Under the pieces are notes generated by a model, which saw nothing but the letters and a program-made list of their open reading frames with translations, searched no databases and had not been told where the DNA came from. From positions 62,001-126,000 of the forward strand of contig NZ_JAQMFS010000027.1 of assembly GCF_028308085.1 (NCBI RefSeq): a DNA stretch of 64,000 nucleotides. The letters run 5' to 3'. Both the position numbers and the translations under genes were made by a program. Shown piece after piece: positions 35,394 to 44,624 of the stretch (the first letter of the stretch is position 1; the number at the start of each line of letters is the position of its first letter). Source of the DNA: Gemella haemolysans (lineage in GTDB: Bacteria > Bacillota > Bacilli > Staphylococcales > Gemellaceae).

Positions 35394-36197
35394 TTATGAT
35401 TCTCTATACAAAATCTTCTTATCTTTGAACTTTGTATTAAGCACTATTAAGTATATCAAACTTCCTACCACAAATACTAGCGAAAGGACTTGAGATACTC
35501 TAAGACTTCCGATATAAAGTGAGTCTGTTCTCATTCCTTCTACAATGAATCTCTCTACTCCATATAAAATTAAATATGCAGCAAATACTTCACTTTGAGC
35601 TAATTTATTACGTATTAATAATAGTATTACTAGTGCTATTAAACACCATAAACTTTCATATAAGAATGTTGGTTGACGATATGCACCATCAATATACATG
35701 TTCTCAATAATGAAGTTCGGTATAAATCTGTTTTCTAAATATTGTTTAGTAACAATTTCACCGTATGCTTCATGGTTGAAGAAGTTCCCCCAACGTCCTA
35801 ACATTTGTCCTACTAATAAGCTTGGAGCTATTATATCTAATAGTTTGATTATTTTAACTCCTCTTCTTCTCGCAAAGAAGTAAAGAACTATGAATCCTCC
35901 TATTAAACCACCGTAAATGGCTATTCCACCATCCCAGATAGCTATCATACTACTAAAGTCTCCAGCGTAATACTCCCATCTAAATATTACATAGTAAGCA
36001 CGAGCAAAGATAAATGCTATTGGTAAAGCTATTAGTAATAGGTCTAACATTGTATCCTGTTTTAATCCTCGTTTAGTCGCTTCTCTATCTGCAAGCAAGT
36101 ACGCAAAAAATACCGTTGTTGCAATTATTATTCCATACCAATATACGGGCTTTGAAAATAGATGAAATGCAACTGGATCTAAGAAACCTAATGTCAT
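35394..36197 (-). CDS. lgt: Prolipoprotein diacylglyceryl transferase
   Basis: Integral membrane enzyme that transfers diacylglycerol from phosphatidylglycerol to the lipobox cysteine of prolipoproteins. Lgt signature GRWGNFFNHEAYG, plus YGGLIGGF and the late VERFIVEGMRTDSLY. 267 residues, about seven spans. It is adjacent to hprK (1 bp apart), the classic Firmicutes arrangement. Confidence 0.96.
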   Translation of the reverse strand: MTLGFLDPVAFHLFSKPVYWYGIIIATTVFFAYLLADREATKRGLKQDTMLDLLLIALPIAFIFARAYYVIFRWEYYAGDFSSMIAIWDGGIAIYGGLIGGFIVLYFFARRRGVKIIKLLDIIAPSLLVGQMLGRWGNFFNHEAYGEIVTKQYLENRFIPNFIIENMYIDGAYRQPTFLYESLWCLIALVILLLIRNKLAQSEVFAAYLILYGVERFIVEGMRTDSLYIGSLRVSQVLSLVFVVGSLIYLIVLNTKFKDKKILYRES

Positions 36198-36198
36198 T

Positions 36199-37143
36199 TT
36201 AGTTCACCCCATTATTCTTATTATTTTGTTTTATTTCTTCTGCTAATTTTGAGGTAAACTCTTTAGCAGTATTGATTCCCATTTGATTTAATCTGTAGTT
36301 CATGGCAGCTGATTCAATAATGATGGCTACATTTCGTCCAGGTCTTACTGGGATTGTTTTCTTTTCTATTTGTGAATTAAGAATTTCTCTACGTTCATCT
36401 CCTAATCCTATACGATCGTATTGTTTTTGATCATTCCATGTTTCTAGGTGAATATTAAGTTGTAATCTTTTATCACTTCGTACCGCACCAGTACCGAATA
36501 ATGTCATTACGTTTATAATACCTAAACCACGAATTTCTAATAAGTGTTTTATAAGAGTTGATTCACAGCTTCCTATTAAGAAACCTTGTTCAATTTCTTT
36601 TATATCAACTCTATCATCCGCTACTAATCTGTGTCCACGTTTTATAAGCTCAAGAGCTATTTCACTCTTACCTATTCCACTTTCTCCTGTTATTAATACT
36701 CCAATACCATAAACTTCGATAAATACACCATGAACTGAAGTTGTAGGGGCAAAAACCTTTTGAAGATAATTAGTGATATTCCCCATTAGTTTTGTCGTAT
36801 CTTGTTTACTTCTTAATACTGGAGTATCATATTTATCTGCCGCTTCTTTAAGTTCTTCAGGAACTTCCAGACCACGTGAAATTATAATACATGGAGTTAT
36901 TCTTGTACAAAGCATACGCATTCTTGATTTTTTTTCAATTTCTGGAATTAGTTTAAAAAATGATAATTCACTAGTTCCTAGAATTTGTACCCTCTGTGGT
37001 GAATAATGAGAGAAATATCCTGCAAGTTGCAAGGCTGGACGAGATAACTCTTCTGTTGTTATCTCTCTATCTAATCCTTTTTCACCACTAACAATTTCTA
37101 GATTTAAAATTTCTACAAGATCTTTCGTTGTAATTTTTGGCAT
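36199..37143 (-). CDS. hprK: HPr kinase/phosphorylase
   Basis: Phosphorylates and dephosphorylates Ser46 of HPr in response to glycolytic metabolites, the trigger of CcpA-dependent catabolite repression. P-loop [19 protein letters not shown], catalytic VADDRVDI, and the family signature [15 protein letters not shown]. 314 residues, complete. It stands after a YvlD-like gene and before lgt. It links this operon functionally to the mannitol PTS at the left end. Confidence 0.96.
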   Translation of the reverse strand: MPKITTKDLVEILNLEIVSGEKGLDREITTEELSRPALQLAGYFSHYSPQRVQILGTSELSFFKLIPEIEKKSRMRMLCTRITPCIIISRGLEVPEELKEAADKYDTPVLRSKQDTTKLMGNITNYLQKVFAPTTSVHGVFIEVYGIGVLITGESGIGKSEIALELIKRGHRLVADDRVDIKEIEQGFLIGSCESTLIKHLLEIRGLGIINVMTLFGTGAVRSDKRLQLNIHLETWNDQKQYDRIGLGDERREILNSQIEKKTIPVRPGRNVAIIIESAAMNYRLNQMGINTAKEFTSKLAEEIKQNNKNNGVN

Positions 37144-37158
37144 AATTATTATTTCCTT

Positions 37159-37551
37159 TTATTTATTTTTGAATGTTCTAATTATTATCTTTCTATCGTT
37201 TGTATTTAATATAAAATTAAATAGCATAATAATTATCACCAAACCAAATGCTGTCCAAAAAGACATTATCTCAAAATGTGGTGATAATATATAAGAAACT
37301 AAATACACTAATAACGTCCTTACCAATAGTGAAAAAAGTCCAAAACTAAATATTGTTATCATTATACTAATCAACAATAATGGTCGAATTAGCACAAATA
37401 AAATCGTAATAAGCAATGCTCCAAGAAAACCATATACTGGATGATCAACTCGTAAACTTCCTTTAGTCAAACCAGAAAAGGCAATTACAATAAATGTATT
37501 TAATATGACCTTTTTTATTATAGGCCAATATAATATTTTAAATATCTGCAT
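37159..37551 (-). CDS. YvlD-like membrane protein (phage-holin 4 family)
   Basis: 130-residue protein with four predicted membrane spans. Conserved family pieces are GLTKGSLRVDHPVYGFLGA-like sequence, LLITILFVLIRPLLL and FWTAFGLVIIIMLFN. Proteins of this family are often encoded beside hprK and lgt, as here. Despite the family name there is no phage context. Cellular role uncertain. Confidence 0.8.
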   Translation of the reverse strand: MQIFKILYWPIIKKVILNTFIVIAFSGLTKGSLRVDHPVYGFLGALLITILFVLIRPLLLISIMITIFSFGLFSLLVRTLLVYLVSYILSPHFEIMSFWTAFGLVIIIMLFNFILNTNDRKIIIRTFKNK

Positions 37552-37584
37552 ATTTTTCCTTCTTGTTTATTATTTAAATAAAGT

Positions 37585-37614
37585 AGAAAGTGAGAAACAT
37601 TGTCCTCACTTTCT
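37585..37614 (-). terminator. Terminator of ppaC
   Basis: Perfect 10-bp AGAAAGTGAG/CTCACTTTCT hairpin just past ppaC; the T-rich tail is weak. Confidence 0.6.
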
Positions 37615-37634
37615 TAAACATTATTTTTTAGTAA

Positions 37635-38561
37635 TTATTTTGAAAACTCTTCTGTAATCTGAGGAACTACTTGTTTTTTACGAGATACAACACCTTCTAG
37701 TGTCATAAAGTCATTTTCAAGAGTTTTTCCAAATGCAGCAGCTACTTTATCTTGTTTGTCACCTAATACTAATACTTCTGAATCTGAAGTTAAGATATTT
37801 GTGATTACAAACACGTATGCTGATAATCCTTTAGAATCTAATTCTGCTTTAATAGCTGTTTCTAGTTCTGCTTTTCTTTCTGCTACTTCATTAGCATCTA
37901 CAGTATTAATTTGAGCTACTACAAGTTTATCTTCACCTAAAACGAACTCTTTAGCATCTAGTGAGATTAAAGTTTCAGCAGTTTTATCAGTTGTTGAAGC
38001 ACCTGCTTTTAACATAGCTAATCCGTATTCTTCTAAGTTAACTTCTGCGATAGCTGCTAATTCTTCTGCTGCTACTTTATCACGTAATGTGCATGTTGGT
38101 GATTTGAATAATAATGAATCAGAAATAATAGCTGATAACATTAATCCTGCCATTTGTTTATCGATGTGAACACTTTGTTCTTCATAGATTTTTTTTAGGA
38201 TTGTAGCTGTACATCCTAGTGGCTCTGCACGGTAGTAAAGTGGAGCTGCAGTTTCGAAGTTAGCAATACGGTGGTGGTCGATTACTTCACGAATTACCGC
38301 TTTTTCAATTCCATTAACTGATTGTTGGAATTCATTGTGGTCAACTAAAATAACTTGTTGCCCTTCTGCTACTTCTTCAACTAAACGTGGTTCAAAAACG
38401 TTGAAATGCTCAAGTGCATATCTTGTTTCATCATTGATTTCTCCAAGTCTTACAGCTTCTGTATCCATTCCTTGAATTCTTTTTAAGTTGTTGTATACGA
38501 TACTTGAACAAATTGTATCAGTATCTGGATTTTTATGTCCAAAAATTAAAATATTTGTCAT
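37635..38561 (-). CDS. ppaC: Manganese-dependent inorganic pyrophosphatase (family II)
   Basis: Hydrolyses pyrophosphate released by biosynthesis. DHH-superfamily metal motifs are clear: [25 protein letters not shown] and [10 protein letters not shown]; the C-terminal DHHA2 domain ends with the substrate-binding SRKKQVVPQ. 308 residues, full length. Single gene with its own terminator. Confidence 0.96.
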   Translation of the reverse strand: MTNILIFGHKNPDTDTICSSIVYNNLKRIQGMDTEAVRLGEINDETRYALEHFNVFEPRLVEEVAEGQQVILVDHNEFQQSVNGIEKAVIREVIDHHRIANFETAAPLYYRAEPLGCTATILKKIYEEQSVHIDKQMAGLMLSAIISDSLLFKSPTCTLRDKVAAEELAAIAEVNLEEYGLAMLKAGASTTDKTAETLISLDAKEFVLGEDKLVVAQINTVDANEVAERKAELETAIKAELDSKGLSAYVFVITNILTSDSEVLVLGDKQDKVAAAFGKTLENDFMTLEGVVSRKKQVVPQITEEFSK

Positions 38562-38642
38562 TTTATAACTCCTTATTTTCTTATTTATACTTAATTATAT
38601 TTTACCTTTTTTTAGTGATTATTTCAAACTTATTTTAATAAA

Positions 38643-39131
38643 TTATAAGCTTTTTTTCGCTAAACTTAAGTCTACGTGACAGTATCCTGTAGGGTTTTTT
38701 TCTAAGTATTTTTGGTGATACTCTTCAGCATCGATATAGTTATTTACCGCTTCTACTTCTACAGCGATTTTCTTAGAATAATTTTTTTGTTGTTCTTCTA
38801 TAAACTTAACAGCTTCGTCTCTTGTTTCTTCATCTACGTAGTAAATACCAGTTCTGTATTGGCGACCTCTATCTCCACCTTGCTTATTAACGCTTACTGG
38901 ATCGATAATTCTAAAGTAATGACGAAGTACATCATTTAATGGTAATACTGAGTTATCATATGTTAAGTAAATTACTTCTGCGTGATCTGTAGATTTAATA
39001 TTTTGATAAGTAGTTTCTGCAGTCTGACCATTACTATATCCAACTCTTGTAGATAAAACTCCATCAAGTTGCGCAAAGTAACCTTCTACTCCCCAGAAAC
39101 ATCCACCTGCTAAATATATTTCTTTTTTCAT
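38643..39131 (-). CDS. msrA: Peptide methionine-(S)-S-oxide reductase
   Basis: Repairs oxidised methionine. The active-site GGCFWGVEGYF, with the catalytic Cys, lies close to the N-terminus, and GGDRGRQYRTGIYY is the second family signature. 162 residues, MsrA only, with no fused MsrB. The single-cysteine GCFWG form needs thioredoxin, available from the trxB system. Single gene. Confidence 0.94.
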   Translation of the reverse strand: MKKEIYLAGGCFWGVEGYFAQLDGVLSTRVGYSNGQTAETTYQNIKSTDHAEVIYLTYDNSVLPLNDVLRHYFRIIDPVSVNKQGGDRGRQYRTGIYYVDEETRDEAVKFIEEQQKNYSKKIAVEVEAVNNYIDAEEYHQKYLEKNPTGYCHVDLSLAKKSL

Positions 39132-39286
39132 GGTTTAGTTCCTCACAATCTTAAATCAAAATTAAATTTTATTAACTATAATTATACTATAAAACGCTAA
39201 CTTTTAATATAATAATGCACTTCTATTGTATACTAATTACATCAAATATTTGACATTCATAGTGTATTTATATAATTTTACAAAAA

Positions 39287-39321
39287 TAAAGACAAGTACA
39301 TAACAAAGGTTGTACTTGTCT
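39287..39321 (-). terminator. Terminator of the YihY gene
   Basis: AGACAAGTACA/TTGTACTTGTCT hairpin followed on the minus strand by TTATTTTTG. Confidence 0.7.
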
Positions 39322-39350
39322 AGTATATATATGTTTTATCTATTTATTTT

Positions 39351-40253
39351 CTATTCTGTAGTATGAGTTTCTTCAAACACTCTATGTTCAACTCTATAAT
39401 TATGAAATATTGCATTTAATTCTGCTCCGATAATTAGTATATATCCTGTAATATACAACCAAATAATAAACGCCATAAATGCTCCGATTGTTCCATATGT
39501 TTTAATATAACTAGAAAAATGATCTATGTAGTATCCGAATAGTCTACTTATTAAAGTCCAAGAAACTGTCGCAAATATAGATCCTGGTAAAATACTAATA
39601 GCTTTTAGTTTTAAGTTTGGTCCCATTATATATAAAAATACAAATACTATAAATGTAAATAGTATCGGGAAACTATAATTTAAAACTGACCATAAATTAT
39701 AAAATCCTTCATCTAGATTAAATTTGTGGAACAATAAGTATGTAAGTTGTTTTCCAAATACTACAAGTGCAAGAACTACGAACATTCCTACTAAAAACAA
39801 CGCTGTAATCACTACACTAATCAATTTTGTTACTATCCATATTCTTCCATCTCTAACTCTAAAGGCATTATTAAAAGCAATAATTATTCCATAAATACCA
39901 CTAGAAGCCGACCATAAAGTAAATACAATCCCCACTGTGATAATCGTATTGTTCTTATTATTTAATACTTCAGAAATCATATCAAAAAGATAATTACCTA
40001 GGTCCCCAGGGGCAAAGTTTTGAATCTTTTCTAATAGAAATTGTTGGTCAATTTTAAAATATGGAGTTAAAGCTAACGCAACAATTAACATGGGGAATAA
40101 TGATAAAATAAAATAATAACTTAAATTTGCAGATAGTAATGATATTTCATCATACATAAGACGATAATACATTTCTTTTACAAATTTTTTTATTGTTAAT
40201 TTACCTTTTGGATTATCATCATAAAATGAATAATTTTTTTCTGGTATAAACAT
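39351..40253 (-). CDS. YihY/BrkB-family membrane protein
   Basis: 300 residues with six spans. Typical pieces are SANLSYYFILSLFPMLIVAL, the SAVWSASSGIYGI-like segment (LWSASSGIYGIIIAFN) and the C-terminal YGTIGAFMAFIIWLYITGYI. The family was once called RNase BN in error; its role is not settled. A small basic protein gene lies 4 bp upstream in the same direction. Confidence 0.88.
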   Translation of the reverse strand: MFIPEKNYSFYDDNPKGKLTIKKFVKEMYYRLMYDEISLLSANLSYYFILSLFPMLIVALALTPYFKIDQQFLLEKIQNFAPGDLGNYLFDMISEVLNNKNNTIITVGIVFTLWSASSGIYGIIIAFNNAFRVRDGRIWIVTKLISVVITALFLVGMFVVLALVVFGKQLTYLLFHKFNLDEGFYNLWSVLNYSFPILFTFIVFVFLYIMGPNLKLKAISILPGSIFATVSWTLISRLFGYYIDHFSSYIKTYGTIGAFMAFIIWLYITGYILIIGAELNAIFHNYRVEHRVFEETHTTE

Positions 40254-40257
40254 AATC

Positions 40258-40506
40258 TTATAAAATAAATTTAGCTACAGTCTTTGCAGCTTTATAATAC
40301 ATTGGTAATGAAGATACTGAAAGTATGTTTAAACCTCCAACAGGAAACTTAGATTTTCCTGTTACAACATATCCTTTTTCTTCTAAATACTTTTTAGCTT
40401 CTTCTACTTTTGCACGTTCTTCTGAACTAAGATTTTCTTTTTTGTGAAATACAGTAGCTGCTAATGCTCCTGCACCTACTAGTCCTAACAATAATTTTTT
40501 ACCCAT
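40258..40506 (-). CDS. Small hypothetical protein with N-terminal hydrophobic segment
   Basis: 82 residues. MGKKLLLGLVGAGALAATVF looks like a signal anchor; the rest is a charged helix (LSSEERAKVEEAKKYLEEKG) and a weakly hydrophobic end. Tightly linked to the YihY gene, 4 bp apart, so probably cotranscribed. Not recognised. Confidence 0.65.
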   Translation of the reverse strand: MGKKLLLGLVGAGALAATVFHKKENLSSEERAKVEEAKKYLEEKGYVVTGKSKFPVGGLNILSVSSLPMYYKAAKTVAKFIL

Positions 40507-40668
40507 TAAAATCTCCTTAAAATTTAATTTTAAATTTTTGACAATATAATAATATTTTAAACCATTTAGTTAAACAAAGCAACAAATATTATAATTTTCT
40601 ATAACACTAATTGATATACATTAAATCATACCTCTCTCTATTAGAAATTAATTAACATGTAATAACAA

Positions 40669-40701
40669 AACATCCTAACCTCATTATTTGAGATTAGGAT
40701 G
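40669..40701 (-). terminator. Terminator of the comG operon
   Basis: ACATCCTAA/TTAGGATGT hairpin followed by TTTTGTTATT on the minus strand. Confidence 0.7.
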
Positions 40702-40709
40702 TATGTATA

Positions 40710-40901
40710 TTATTTAGATTTGCTGTTTTCTTGAAGTTGCTGTACTATTTTCTTATCATAATAATCGTTCAAATTTTTCAAACTATACATTTTATTTATG
40801 TATATTCCTATAATACTAAAGAGGACTGTTATTACTAACAAGGTTACTAATAGTGAGGCGACTATGGCATTTGCTTTTTTATGATTTATTCTAAAGTTCA
40901 T
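40710..40901 (-). CDS. ComGG-position competence protein
   Basis: 63 residues with a pilin-like N-terminal hydrophobic helix (ANAIVASLLVTLLVITVLF) after a short basic stretch. It is the last gene of the comG operon, where comGG lies in related bacteria. Homology is too low to name from sequence alone. GGAAGGTGA ribosome site. Confidence 0.65.
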   Translation of the reverse strand: MNFRINHKKANAIVASLLVTLLVITVLFSIIGIYINKMYSLKNLNDYYDKKIVQQLQENSKSK

Positions 40902-40904
40902 AGT

Positions 40905-41495
40905 TTACTCACCTTCCTTATTATGTTCATTATGATCATGTTCTTCATCTTTATTTTTATTTTCTTTTTCCTCTTTAGCTTTTTCTGCTTTCTCTTTCTT
41001 TTCTTTTTCTTTCTCTTTGTCAGTTTTTTCATCTTTAACTTTTAAAAACATCTCTCGTTCGTGATCACTTTTATCAACAATTGAAACATGTATTATGTCA
41101 TTTTCTTGTGATAAAGAATAACTCTTCATATTTTTTAAAACAAGAATATATCCCGCAAAGTTATTAGAATCTTTGAACTTATCTATATATATTCTACCAC
41201 CTCTAAAGTTTATCCTTACATCCTCTACATCATCTTTACTTTTCATTAAGATGTAATTACTTTCTTGATAAACTTTAGCACTATTGTTATACGTTTCTAA
41301 TATTTTCTTATGAGCAAGAGCATATTCGTAATTAGAATAATCTAGAAATCTTTTTGAAGTCATCATAGTTGTTTGTATTATTAACATAAGTAGTAAAGTT
41401 AAAATTATTAATAGAAACAGTGATACAGTTAATTCTAGCAAGGTAAAAGCTTTTTTATTCTTAACTATAGCTAATTTTTTCACCAGTATGTTCAT
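40905..41495 (-). CDS. comGF: ComGF-like pseudopilin with a charged, His-ending tail
   Basis: 196 residues. A type IV prepilin motif KKAFTLLELTVSLFLL starts the hydrophobic helix after a 16-residue leader, so processing by the prepilin peptidase ComC is expected. The last ~45 residues are nearly all Lys, Glu, Asp, His and Asn (DKEKEKEKKEKAEKAKEE, then DEEHDHNEHNKEGE), which is not usual for ComGF. It overlaps comGE by 35 bp and is identified mainly by operon order. Confidence 0.72.
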   Translation of the reverse strand: MNILVKKLAIVKNKKAFTLLELTVSLFLLIILTLLLMLIIQTTMMTSKRFLDYSNYEYALAHKKILETYNNSAKVYQESNYILMKSKDDVEDVRINFRGGRIYIDKFKDSNNFAGYILVLKNMKSYSLSQENDIIHVSIVDKSDHEREMFLKVKDEKTDKEKEKEKKEKAEKAKEEKENKNKDEEHDHNEHNKEGE

Positions 41496-41745
41496 CCTCT
41501 ATTCTAGCTGATTTTTCATCTACACTTATGTAATAGTCACCTCTTGTCACTGTGAACGTGTGATCTTTGTAGTGACTACAAATCTCCTCATATAATATTT
41601 CCTTCATTTCTAATTCTTTTTCTATCTTATTTAGATTTGAGTATTGGCGAACCATATTCGGAACCAAAAACACGAATAATAATGAGCATATAAACAACGC
41701 TCCTATCATTTCAACAAAGGTAAACGCTTCTTTGTTATACTTCAT
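41461..41745 (-). CDS. comGE: ComGE-like pseudopilin
   Basis: 94 residues with the prepilin motif KEAFTFVEMIGALFICSLLF at the N-terminus and a short globular part. It overlaps comGD (11 bp) and comGF (35 bp), typical of tightly packed comG genes. The name rests on operon order. Confidence 0.72.
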   Translation of the reverse strand: MKYNKEAFTFVEMIGALFICSLLFVFLVPNMVRQYSNLNKIEKELEMKEILYEEICSHYKDHTFTVTRGDYYISVDEKSARIEDEHTGEKISYS

Positions 41746-42175
41746 CCAGTGTTATGTATCCAGTATCTAAATGAACAATAATTCTATATCTACTATTATC
41801 AAACTGTACATCTACAGTATTTGCCTTAGATACTAGATTTCCCTTCCTGTATTCAAATGTAACCGAGGCTCCTCCTAATTTTGGTTTTCCTACTCTTTTA
41901 ATTTTTTTCCAATGCTCATGATCATCATAAAATGTATCGTATTTATCATCGTTCACAAAAAAGATGATGAATGTTCTTCTTTCATTCAAGCTTCTTGTTT
42001 GTACATTGTATATTTCAGAAACAAGCTCATTAACCGCTAATCTTTCTTGATATTTTTCATAAGTGTTTATTGATATTCTAGATAATATTATTACTATTAT
42101 ACTTACAATCATTAATACAGCTAACATTTCTACCAAAGAAAATGCCCCGTTATTTTTGTAATGTTGCTTTACCAT
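41735..42175 (-). CDS. comGD: ComGD-like pseudopilin
   Basis: 146 residues. Prepilin motif GAFSLVEMLAVLMIVSIIV, then a coil and a beta-rich end. Minor pseudopilin of the DNA-uptake pilus. It overlaps comGC by 26 bp. Confidence 0.82.
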   Translation of the reverse strand: MVKQHYKNNGAFSLVEMLAVLMIVSIIVIILSRISINTYEKYQERLAVNELVSEIYNVQTRSLNERRTFIIFFVNDDKYDTFYDDHEHWKKIKRVGKPKLGGASVTFEYRKGNLVSKANTVDVQFDNSRYRIIVHLDTGYITLDEV

Positions 42176-42482
42176 TGGCTATTACTATTTTTTTACCATT
42201 TGGTGCTGTACTAGCTTTGTCTGCTGGGCCATCTAAATAATGTTTTTCCACTAGTTTTTCGAAAGTAACATCTTTATCTTTTTCATTAATTTCATAAGCT
42301 GTTACTTGGGATTGGACTGTTTTTTCATAAGCTTCAGAGCTTTTATCTTTTGCAGTGTCTATATTCTTAGTAATATTGGGTATTATAAGAATTAGAAGTA
42401 TTGCGATTATAAATAGCACGATCAACATCTCTATAAGTGTGAACGCTTCTTTGTTTTTTAACTTTTTAATAATATTTTCCAT
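42150..42482 (-). CDS. comGC: Major competence pseudopilin ComGC
   Basis: Main subunit of the competence pilus that binds and retracts DNA. The motif KEAFTLIEMLIVLFIIAILL is the classic ComGC prepilin cleavage and assembly helix; ITKNIDTAKDKS follows. The frame is open 24 codons further up, but the ATG at 42482 has AAGGAGG in front and gives a normal short leader (MENIIKKLKNK) and 110 residues. Confidence 0.93.
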   Translation of the reverse strand: MENIIKKLKNKEAFTLIEMLIVLFIIAILLILIIPNITKNIDTAKDKSSEAYEKTVQSQVTAYEINEKDKDVTFEKLVEKHYLDGPADKASTAPNGKKIVIANGKATLQK

Positions 42483-42492
42483 ATATTCCTCC

Positions 42493-43539
42493 TTATCTAA
42501 GAGAGCTAGCCATATTAAATATCGGTAAAAGAATAACCATGTACAATCCGACAATAACTACGGCTAAAATACCAAATAAAATAGGTTGTAACTTTTTCAA
42601 GTTTTTATCTAACGATGTTAGAAAAGTATCTAGCATCAGTTCACTAAATAGTTTTAATTCTTTATCAATCAAACCATTATTTTTTCCATGGCTTACAAAT
42701 TTCCTCATAGACTTATCAAAGTATTTAATCTTTCCGATTGCATCCTCGAAGCCTATACCTTGATCTAACTCATTTAAAATATCTTTAGAAAAAAGCGTCA
42801 AGTAATAATCATAGTCTTCTTCAACCATTACTTCTAAAGCTGTTTTTAAAGAAAATCCACTCATAAGAAATAAACTTAATTCCATAGAAAATCTGTAAGA
42901 AAAATATAATTTAGAATAGTTCCTTACTTTAGGAATGTATAAAAGAGATTTTAAAAATAGGTTTGGTTTATATTTAATTGTATAAAAGGTATATCCTATA
43001 CATATTAGTATAAGTAAAAAAATAATTGAAATAATTTTTGGAATGTAATATAGTGATTTGATTAATATAATAGTTTGGAGATCCATCTTAATATTAGATG
43101 AAGTATAGATGTTCTCAAATTGTGGAATTACTAGCGCATTAAACACCATAATTAGGCATATTAATGTGAGTGTTAAAAAAAGTGGATATCGTAGAGTTTT
43201 TATTACCTTTTCTTGTTGTATTTTTTTTATTTTTAGATATGTTTCAACTTCGAGTAACATATCTTCTATTCGACCATAATCTTCAGCAAATTTTATTTTA
43301 CTAACAATTAGTTGTGAATAACCAAGATATCCCAATATATCGGATAATTTACTTCCGTTAGAGAGTTTTTCTTTTATCTTTTTAATTTCGTCATCAGCAA
43401 CTTCATATTGAATAAGTAAAAATTCTAAAGAATCCTCTAGCATGTATCCATGATCAATTAATTCATATAGACGTTTTATAAAATATATTTTATTCTCTTT
43501 GTCTAGAGCTTTTTTAATATCCCCATTTTTCTTTTTCAT
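42493..43539 (-). CDS. comGB: Competence pilus platform protein ComGB
   Basis: 348-residue GspF/PilC-type inner-membrane protein on which the pilus is assembled. Two T2SSF domains are visible, each with a helical bundle and a membrane hairpin (RYPLFLTLTLICLIMVF, and a C-terminal PILFGILAVVIVGLYMVIL). Its start overlaps comGA by 26 bp, suggesting translational coupling. Confidence 0.92.
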   Translation of the reverse strand: MKKKNGDIKKALDKENKIYFIKRLYELIDHGYMLEDSLEFLLIQYEVADDEIKKIKEKLSNGSKLSDILGYLGYSQLIVSKIKFAEDYGRIEDMLLEVETYLKIKKIQQEKVIKTLRYPLFLTLTLICLIMVFNALVIPQFENIYTSSNIKMDLQTIILIKSLYYIPKIISIIFLLILICIGYTFYTIKYKPNLFLKSLLYIPKVRNYSKLYFSYRFSMELSLFLMSGFSLKTALEVMVEEDYDYYLTLFSKDILNELDQGIGFEDAIGKIKYFDKSMRKFVSHGKNNGLIDKELKLFSELMLDTFLTSLDKNLKKLQPILFGILAVVIVGLYMVILLPIFNMASSLR

Positions 43540-44509
43540 CAGTAGTGATCAATCCCTTCTCACATGCTAATTGAAATTTTTGCTCTAAAGAGTTTGTGAT
43601 AATCTTATTATTATCTATATAATCATGAATATCTTCTTTTTTCAATATTTCGGTTACTAATCCTCTTTTTCCATTTGTTAAGTTGACCAATCTTTGAGAA
43701 ATAATACAAATTATGGTCTGCTTAATATCTTCTAGTGACAGGTTTAAATCTTTCAATCGATTAATTACACCTATAGAATTTTCTGCATGAATTGTACTTA
43801 ATACTAAATGACCCGAAAAAGATGAGGTAATAACTTGACTCGCTGTTTTAAAATCTCTGATCTCACCGATTACCATTGCATCTGGATCACATCGTAAGAT
43901 AGATTTTAAAGCATTATCATAATTTATTCCCGCTTTTTCATTCACTTGCATTTGTATTAAAGTTGGTATATTTTTCTCTACAGGATCTTCTACAGTAATT
44001 ACCTGTTTATCCCTATTAGCAAGTTCACTTGCTAGTTTATACATTGATGTTGATTTTCCGCTTCCTGTTGGTCCTGAAAATAGTATCAAACCATAGGCTC
44101 TTTTAGAAAGATCATTTATAAAGTTATTATCTTCCTCAAAGATACTGTAATCAACATCTTCTAATTCATTAATAAAAATCCTCACTACACATCCTTCATT
44201 AAGTTCACTTAACGGCAAGGTAGAAACGCGTAAAAAATAATCTTTTTCGTTATAGTTATAAACGAAACGACCACTTTGAGGTTCTTTATTTCTTGAAATA
44301 TCTATGTTGGCATTAAATTTCAACAAAGATATAATCTGTTCAATCTCCCTATTGGTAAATTTTTCATATTTACTCAGGTGTCCATTCACTCTGAGTTGTA
44401 TAAAGGAATCCCCTGATATATGTGGGTATATATGGATATCACTGGCTCTTTTTTCTATCGATTCGTTAATTATACGATTCATTAAAAGCTTTACATCAAT
44501 AGTTACCAC
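43514..44509 (-). CDS. comGA: Competence pilus assembly ATPase ComGA
   Basis: 331-residue GspE/PilB-type ATPase. Walker A GPTGSGKSTSMYKLA, the Asp box TVEDPVE, Walker B CDPDAMVIGEIRD, and the His box STIHAENSIG. The N-terminal segment KRASDIHIYP is the usual start of the short ComGA type. The start chosen is GTG at 44509 (AGGA six bases upstream); an ATG at 44482 would also give a normal N-terminus. First gene of the comGA-GG operon. Confidence 0.93.
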   Translation of the reverse strand: MVTIDVKLLMNRIINESIEKRASDIHIYPHISGDSFIQLRVNGHLSKYEKFTNREIEQIISLLKFNANIDISRNKEPQSGRFVYNYNEKDYFLRVSTLPLSELNEGCVVRIFINELEDVDYSIFEEDNNFINDLSKRAYGLILFSGPTGSGKSTSMYKLASELANRDKQVITVEDPVEKNIPTLIQMQVNEKAGINYDNALKSILRCDPDAMVIGEIRDFKTASQVITSSFSGHLVLSTIHAENSIGVINRLKDLNLSLEDIKQTIICIISQRLVNLTNGKRGLVTEILKKEDIHDYIDNNKIITNSLEQKFQLACEKGLITTDEKEKWGY

Positions 44510-44530
44510 CCCATTTCCTAAAGAAAAGGA

Positions 44531-44616
44531 AAATATAGGCTAAGTATTACTACTTAGCCTATATTTAAAAACTATTAATTTAACTTACTACATTATAACT
44601 CTATAGCCTAAGTATT
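44531..44616 (-). promoter_or_regulatory. Hairpin and antiterminator-like repeat before comGA
   Basis: A perfect 16-bp palindrome (AAATATAGGCTAAGTA, loop of four, TACTTAGCCTATATTT; 44531-44566) sits about 20 bp before comGA and is followed by a T-rich stretch on the minus strand. Further upstream, 44602-44616 repeats one arm with a single change and can pair with the other arm at 12 of 13 positions. It is either the terminator of the XRE gene or a switch controlling read-through into comG. Confidence 0.6.
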
Positions 44617-44624
44617 TGAGTCTG

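Noticed and set aside
37159-37551. Prophage holin
   Set aside because: The family name includes holins, but the gene is in the hprK-lgt operon and no phage genes are near.
42483-42554. Longer N-terminus for ComGC
   Set aside because: The extra 24 residues overlap comGB and lack a ribosome site, while the ATG at 42482 has AAGGAGG and gives a standard prepilin leader.
44510-44624. Streptococcal ComX (cin-box) promoter for comG
   Set aside because: No TACGAATA-like box is present in the region upstream of comGA.
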